Source: an uncultured Nocardioides sp. | GTDB lineage: Bacteria > Actinomycetota > Actinomycetes > Propionibacteriales > Nocardioidaceae | Reading direction: 5' to 3' | DNA: 44,294 bases | NCBI GenBank assembly: GCA_902805885.1 | Contig: CADCUM010000036.1 | Location: 1-44,294, forward strand | Shown here: positions 40,013-44,294 of the stretch, piece by piece | Numbering within the stretch: the stretch's first letter is position 1 | Layout: every line of letters begins with the position of its first letter | Position numbers and translations under genes: made by a program | The notes under the pieces: generated by a model | The model's input: the letters and a program-made list of their open reading frames with translations, nothing else | Databases searched by the model: none | What the model was told of the DNA's origin: nothing

Positions 40013-41335
40013 TCAGTCGCCCAGCACCCGGCGCAGGTGGCCGTTGGTGAGGACCCGGTCGGGGTCGAGCCGGTCGCGCATCGCGAGGACGTCGCCGAAG
40101 CGCGCGTACGACGGCGCGAGGTCCGCGGCCGTCCGGCTGTGCAGCTTGCCCCAGTGGGGACGACCCCCGGCCTCGCGCAGGACCGGCTCCAGCCCCGCGA
40201 AGTACGCCGTGTGGTCGGCGTCGCGGGCGGTGTGGAACGCGAGGTAGAGGGTGTCGCGGCCGTGGGCGGTCGACAGCGGCACGTCGTCCGCCGGCGCGTG
40301 CCGGACCTCGACGGGGAAGCCGATCCGCCAGTCGCTGGCGTCGATGATCCGACGGCACTCCCGCAGCACGTCCAGTCCCGCATCGCGCGGCACGGCGTAC
40401 TCCATCTCCCGGAACACCACCCGCCGCGGGCTCACGAACACCCGGTGGGCGAGGTCGGTGTACCTCCGCTCCGACAGGGCCCGCGCCGCCACGCGGTTGA
40501 TCGCGGGGACCGCCTCCGGCCGGCGGTTGCCGAGAGCGACGACCGCGCCGAACACGCGGTTGGAGAGCAGCTCGTCCTCCCACCACGCGGCCAGCCGACC
40601 CGGGGGCTGCTGCTCGCCGGGGTCGAGGTCCGTGCGGAGGTTCTGCTTCACCAGCGCGCGGTCGGTGTGGGGGAACCAGTACATGTCGACGTGGTGCGCG
40701 GTCGCGACCATCTCGTCGTACGTCGCCAGCGCGCGGTCCCAGGTCATCGGCTCCTCGTGGGCCTCGAGCACGAAGAGCGGCTCCACACGGAACGTCAGCG
40801 TGGTGAGGACGCCCAGCGCGCCGAGTCCCACCCGGGCGACGTCGAGGACGTCGGCGTTCTCCGTCGCGGACGCGCGGACGACCTCGCCGGTGCCGGTCAC
40901 CAGCTCCATGCCGGCGAGCTGGGCCGAGAGCCCGGCCGCGACGCCGCCGGTCCCGTGGGTGCCGGTGGAGACCGCGCCCGCCAGGGTCTGCTCGGCGATG
41001 TCGCCCATGTTGTGCAGGGACAGGCCGAGCCGCTCGAGCGCGAGGTTGAGGTCGTGGAGACGGGTGCCGGCGCGGGCGGTGACGGTCATCGCCGACCGGT
41101 CCACCTCGACGATCCCGGTGAGCGCGTCGGGCCGCAGCCACGTGTGCTCCGGGGCCCCGATCGGGGTGAAGCTGTGACCGGTGCCGGTCATCTTGACCGT
41201 GGTCCCGCTCTCGCGTGCCCGCCGTACGGCGTCGACGACCTCGCCGGTGGTGGCGGGGGTCAGCACCTGCCGGGGCGTCGACTCCGCCAGGGCGGACCAG
41301 TTCCGCCACCGGGCGCCGGGACCGGGAGACGTCAT
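40013..41335 (-). CDS. FAD-dependent aldonolactone oxidase (D-arabinono-1,4-lactone oxidase family)
   Basis: 440 residues, vanillyl-alcohol-oxidase fold. VVDAVRRARESGTTVKMTG and GTGHSFTPIG contain His54, the likely covalent FAD attachment residue. SLHNMGDIAEQTLAGAVSTG and THGTGGVAAGLSAQL complete the FAD domain. The ALO domain includes VDMYWFPHTDRALVKQNLRT and GGRPHWGKLHSRTA, where the HWxK motif lines the active site. It probably oxidises a sugar lactone or alditol. The ATG is inside the MFS stop (ATGA), so it follows the transporter as the second gene of the unit. Confidence 0.92.
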   Translation of the reverse strand: MTSPGPGARWRNWSALAESTPRQVLTPATTGEVVDAVRRARESGTTVKMTGTGHSFTPIGAPEHTWLRPDALTGIVEVDRSAMTVTARAGTRLHDLNLALERLGLSLHNMGDIAEQTLAGAVSTGTHGTGGVAAGLSAQLAGMELVTGTGEVVRASATENADVLDVARVGLGALGVLTTLTFRVEPLFVLEAHEEPMTWDRALATYDEMVATAHHVDMYWFPHTDRALVKQNLRTDLDPGEQQPPGRLAAWWEDELLSNRVFGAVVALGNRRPEAVPAINRVAARALSERRYTDLAHRVFVSPRRVVFREMEYAVPRDAGLDVLRECRRIIDASDWRIGFPVEVRHAPADDVPLSTAHGRDTLYLAFHTARDADHTAYFAGLEPVLREAGGRPHWGKLHSRTAADLAPSYARFGDVLAMRDRLDPDRVLTNGHLRRVLGD

Positions 41336-42507
41336 GGCCGCACCCCAGGGGTCGTCCTGGCCACCAGGGCGCCGAGCACGCCGCCGGCGACGGCGACGAG
41401 GTAGGCCGCCGACGCTCCGCTGTGGTCGACCACGAAGCCGGCGATCCCGGCGCCCGGCGCGACGCCGGCGACGAGGCCGGTGTGCAGCACGGCCATGCCC
41501 TCGGTGAGACGCCCGGCGGGCACGCCCTGCTCGACCATCGTCATCGTGGCGATCAGCGTCGGCGCGATCGCCGTCCCGCCGAGGAAGAGGACCACCGCCA
41601 TCAGCGGGACGGACTGCACGAGGACCAGCGGCACCATGGTCAGCGCCATGGCCACGGCGCCCCGGCGCAGCCGCGTCGCCGGGCCGACCCGCCAGTGGAT
41701 CGCCCCGGTGGCGACGCCGGCCACGAGGCTGCCGAGCGCCCAGGCGGCGAGCAGCCAGCCGGAGGCCCACCGGGCGCCCTGCTCCTCGGCGAAGGCGACG
41801 GTGGTGACCTCCGCGGAGCCGAACAGGGACCCGAGCAGCGCGGAGACCGCGGCCAGGGTCAGGACGAGGCGCCACGGCATGGGCGCCCGCGCGCCCGACC
41901 CGGTACGGCGACCGGACGGCGGCTCGGTGCGTCGCTGCAGCGCGAACGCCCACGTCCCCACCACGCCGGAGACCACCGCGACGGCCAGCCCGGCGACCGG
42001 GTCCCACGACGTCGCGAGGACGGCCACGAGGATCGGGCCGACGATGAAGACCAGCTCGTCCAGGGCGGCCTCCAGCGCGAACGCGGTCTGCACCTCGCGG
42101 TCCTCGTCGAGGAGGTGGGACCAGCGGGTCCGCACGCTCGCGCCCACCTGGGGGAGCGCCGCCCCCGCGACGGCGGCGAAGACGTAGGTCCACGCCGTCG
42201 CCCAGCCCTGCTCCACGGCCAGGACCATCAGCGAGAGGCCCGCCGCGAACACCGAGACCGCGAACGGCAGCACACGGAACTGCCCGAGGGAGTCGACCCA
42301 CCTCCCGTGGGCGACCGCCACGGCCGCCTGGGCCAGGACGAACGCGGCCGACACCGTGCCGGCGAGACCGTAGGAGCCGGTGCGCTCCTCCACGAGCAGC
42401 ACGATGCCGAGACCGACCATCGAGATCGGGAGCCGCGCCACCAGCGCGGCCGAGCTGAACGCCAGTGCGCCGGGCCGGGACAGCACGCGGCGGTAGGAGT
42501 CGAGCAT
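41332..42507 (-). CDS. MFS transporter (12-helix)
   Basis: 391 residues with 12 hydrophobic helices. [20 protein letters not shown] is the first helix and loop; [20 protein letters not shown] leads to [10 protein letters not shown] in place of motif [21 protein letters not shown] and [18 protein letters not shown] are typical of a widespread actinomycete MFS group. No drug or sugar signature lets the substrate be named. The oxidase gene begins at its stop (ATGA), so the pair may import or export the oxidase's substrate or product. ATG 42507 has TACCAT 8 nt upstream in a 34-bp gap shared with the ferrochelatase gene. Confidence 0.9.
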   Translation of the reverse strand: MLDSYRRVLSRPGALAFSSAALVARLPISMVGLGIVLLVEERTGSYGLAGTVSAAFVLAQAAVAVAHGRWVDSLGQFRVLPFAVSVFAAGLSLMVLAVEQGWATAWTYVFAAVAGAALPQVGASVRTRWSHLLDEDREVQTAFALEAALDELVFIVGPILVAVLATSWDPVAGLAVAVVSGVVGTWAFALQRRTEPPSGRRTGSGARAPMPWRLVLTLAAVSALLGSLFGSAEVTTVAFAEEQGARWASGWLLAAWALGSLVAGVATGAIHWRVGPATRLRRGAVAMALTMVPLVLVQSVPLMAVVLFLGGTAIAPTLIATMTMVEQGVPAGRLTEGMAVLHTGLVAGVAPGAGIAGFVVDHSGASAAYLVAVAGGVLGALVARTTPGVRP

Positions 42508-42515
42508 CGGTGCCG

Positions 42516-42521
42516 ATGGTA
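42516..42521 (-). promoter_or_regulatory. -10 hexamer of the MFS-oxidase unit
   Basis: TACCAT on the minus strand, 8 nt before ATG 42507. Confidence 0.6.
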
Positions 42522-42529
42522 GGGCCGCC

Positions 42530-42535
42530 TACTCT
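42530..42535 (+). promoter_or_regulatory. -10 hexamer of the ferrochelatase gene
   Basis: TACTCT ends 6 nt before ATG 42542; only 8 bp separate it from the divergent TACCAT hexamer. Confidence 0.6.
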
Positions 42536-42541
42536 GGCGAC

Positions 42542-43666
42542 ATGAATCCCGCCGGTGCCCCCGACGCGACGCCGTACGACGCCCTGCTGCTGCTCTCCTT
42601 CGGCGGCCCCGAGAAGGCCGAGGACGTGGTGCCGTTCCTGGAGAACGTCACCCAGGGCCGGGGGATCCCGCGGGAGCGCCTCGAGGAGGTGGGCGAGCAC
42701 TACTTCCAGCTGGGCGGCCGCAGTCCCATCAACGACCAGAACAGGGCCCTGCTGGCGGCGCTCCGCGACGACCTCGCGGGGGCGGGCATCGACATCCCCG
42801 TCTACTGGGGCAACCGCAACTGGGACCCCTACCTCACCGACGCCCTGCGCGAGATGGCCGCGGACGGGGTGACCCGGGCGGCGGTCTTCGTCACGTCGGC
42901 GTACTCGTCGTACTCCTCCTGCCGGCAGTACCGCGAGAACCTCGCCGACGCCGTGGCGGCGGTCGAGGGTGCGCCGCGGCTCGACCGGCTGCGCCAGTAC
43001 TTCAACCACCCGGGGTTCGTCGAGCCGGTGGTCGATGCCACCCTCGCCGCGCTGGCGGAGCTGCCCGAGGGGACCCGCGACCACGCGCGCCTGGTCTTCG
43101 TCACCCACTCGGTGCCGGAGCAGATGGCCGAGACCAGCGGACCGCCGGCGTCCTCGGGCCCGCACCGGCGCCGGGCGTACGTCACCCAGCACCGCAGCGC
43201 CGCGGAGGTGGTCACCGCTCGCGTGCGCCAGGCCACCGGCCGCGGCCACCGCCACGACCTCGTCTACTGCTCCCGCTCGGGCGACCCGCGGACCCCCTGG
43301 CTCGAGCCCGACGTCAACGACCACCTCGAGGCCCTGGCGGCGGAGGGGACCGACGCCGTCGTCCTGGTGCCGATCGGGTTCGTCTCCGACCACATGGAGG
43401 TCATCTACGACCTCGACACCGAGGCCCTCGCCACGGCACGACGGCTGGGACTGCCCGCGACGCGCGCGGCGACCCCCGGCGTGGACCCGCGCTTCGTCGC
43501 GATGGTGCGCGACCTCCTGCTGGAGCGGGCGGCCTCGGCGCGGGGCGAGGAGCCGGACCGCCAGGCGGTCGGCGACATGCCTGCGTGGCGCGAGGTCTGT
43601 GCGGAGGGGTGCTGCCCCAACCTCCGCACGCCAGGGCGCCCCGCCCTCTGCGGCGTCGACGCGTGA
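42542..43666 (+). CDS. hemH: Coproporphyrin ferrochelatase
   Basis: 374 residues. [20 protein letters not shown], the conserved [51 protein letters not shown] with the metal-entry His, [20 protein letters not shown] and [20 protein letters not shown] with the second His-Glu pair are all in place. Actinomycetes use the coproporphyrin route, so it should insert iron into coproporphyrin III (CpfC). The C-terminal cluster VCAEGCCPN...ALCG, plus Cys in YSSCRQY, fits the [2Fe-2S] ligands known in actinobacterial enzymes. A leaderless start is set by TACTCT; the stop overlaps the next gene by GTGA. Confidence 0.95.
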   Translation: MNPAGAPDATPYDALLLLSFGGPEKAEDVVPFLENVTQGRGIPRERLEEVGEHYFQLGGRSPINDQNRALLAALRDDLAGAGIDIPVYWGNRNWDPYLTDALREMAADGVTRAAVFVTSAYSSYSSCRQYRENLADAVAAVEGAPRLDRLRQYFNHPGFVEPVVDATLAALAELPEGTRDHARLVFVTHSVPEQMAETSGPPASSGPHRRRAYVTQHRSAAEVVTARVRQATGRGHRHDLVYCSRSGDPRTPWLEPDVNDHLEALAAEGTDAVVLVPIGFVSDHMEVIYDLDTEALATARRLGLPATRAATPGVDPRFVAMVRDLLLERAASARGEEPDRQAVGDMPAWREVCAEGCCPNLRTPGRPALCGVDA

Positions 43667-44294
43667 CCGCCCCGGCCCGGGGCGACGACCCGGCGGCGCT
43701 GCGGGACCTCGCCCTCGGGATCGGGCGCGAGGCGGCGCTGCTCGCCAGGTCGATGCGGCTGAGCGGGGTCGACGTCGCCGCCACCAAGTCCAGCGCCGTC
43801 GACGTCGTCACCGAGGCCGACCGCGCCGTCGAGGAGCTGGTGCGACGGCGGATCTCGGAGCACCGACCCGACGACGCCGTCCTCGGTGAGGAGGGGGACG
43901 ACCACCCGGGCACGAGCGGCCTGCGGTGGGTCGTCGACCCCATCGACGGGACCGTCAACTACCTCTACGGGCTGCCCGACTGCGCGGTGTCGCTCGCCGT
44001 GGAGCGCGAGGGCACCGGGGAGCGCGGCGGCACGGTGGTGGCGGGTGCGGTCGTCGGGATCGGCTCGGACGTGGAGTACGCCGCGGCGCTCGGGCACGGC
44101 GCCACCCGTGACGGCGAGCGGCTGCGGGTCCGCACGACGCCGCCGCTCGCCGAGCGACTGGTGCTGACCGGCTTCGGCTACCGCCACGACGTCCGTGCAC
44201 ACCAGGCGCGGTGCGTCGCCGCCCTGCTGCCGAGCGTCCGCGACATCCGCCGGATGGGGTCCTGCGCGCTCGACCTGTGCCATGTCGCCGAGGG
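43663..44294 (+). CDS. Inositol monophosphatase family protein, 3' end cut by window edge
   Basis: The frame from GTG 43663 (GTGA overlap with hemH) is open to the window edge, giving 210 residues of an expected 260-280. Signature motifs are [31 protein letters not shown] with the metal-binding Glu, [20 protein letters not shown] (DPIDGT metal and phosphate site), and [16 protein letters not shown] at the visible end. Members hydrolyse inositol-1-phosphate or related sugar phosphates; inositol feeds mycothiol and phosphatidylinositol synthesis in actinomycetes. The same hemH-IMP order is known in other actinomycetes (from memory). The missing C-terminal part includes the final metal Asp region. 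Confidence 0.92.
   Translation, partial: MTAPARGDDPAALRDLALGIGREAALLARSMRLSGVDVAATKSSAVDVVTEADRAVEELVRRRISEHRPDDAVLGEEGDDHPGTSGLRWVVDPIDGTVNYLYGLPDCAVSLAVEREGTGERGGTVVAGAVVGIGSDVEYAAALGHGATRDGERLRVRTTPPLAERLVLTGFGYRHDVRAHQARCVAALLPSVRDIRRMGSCALDLCHVAE

Noticed and set aside
40013..43393. Minus-strand open frame of 1126 codons
   Set aside because: Only its last 440 codons are the oxidase gene. The rest is the antisense shadow of hemH and an off-frame of the MFS gene, with Arg/Gly-rich nonsense.

Overview
The window is high-GC, densely coding DNA from an actinomycete. HrdB-type primary sigma factor, SepH, DUF5998, DUF7455 and DUF4192 proteins, an actinobacterial ferrochelatase with a cysteine cluster, a Pat-like GNAT/acyl-CoA-ligase fusion and an LprG-P55 pair all point to Actinomycetota. 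A Nocardioides-like member of the Nocardioidaceae is my best guess; this rests on gene content and composition, not on a search. No rRNA, tRNA, CRISPR array, transposase or integrase was found.

Layout. 1-6.4 kb: a truncated secreted arylsulfotransferase-like protein, a tiny membrane protein, a GlxA/AraC regulator with an operator-like inverted repeat, and an overlapping aminotransferase-coaE-GH3 lipoprotein operon. 6.4-11.2 kb: a group 2 sigma factor divergent from the 5-oxoprolinase genes pxpA, pxpB and pxpC, which run into dinB. 11.3-17.3 kb: DUF4192 protein, GCS2-family ligase, a hypothetical, a universal stress protein, an HhH-GPD repair protein and hrdB. 17.3-19.4 kb: a gene-poor, compositionally different stretch with very small ORFs, a frameshifted gene remnant, a 122-nt three-tier nested inverted repeat, and two near-identical hairpins about 1.1 kb apart. 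19.4-31 kb: a secreted hypothetical, an EamA/DUF456 pair, DUF7455, then a second type IIA topoisomerase (parE on plus, parC on minus) enclosing a diguanylate cyclase, a LAL-type ATPase remnant, a beta-carbonic anhydrase and lprG-P55. 31-44.3 kb: Pat-like acetyltransferase, DUF5998, phosphodiesterase, thymidine kinase, sulfurtransferase, MOSC protein, sepH, TRIC channel, aldonolactone oxidase with an MFS partner, ferrochelatase, and a truncated inositol monophosphatase.

Genes are packed with 1-4 nt overlaps (GTGA, ATGA, TGATG) that suggest translational coupling. Most genes that begin a transcription unit show an A-xxx-T -10-like hexamer ending 6-8 nt before the start codon and no Shine-Dalgarno sequence, the layout of leaderless transcription. 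Most of the content is housekeeping. The unexplained material is the 17.3-19.4 kb segment, above all the nested inverted repeat at 18434-18555 and the repeated hairpins that flank it.
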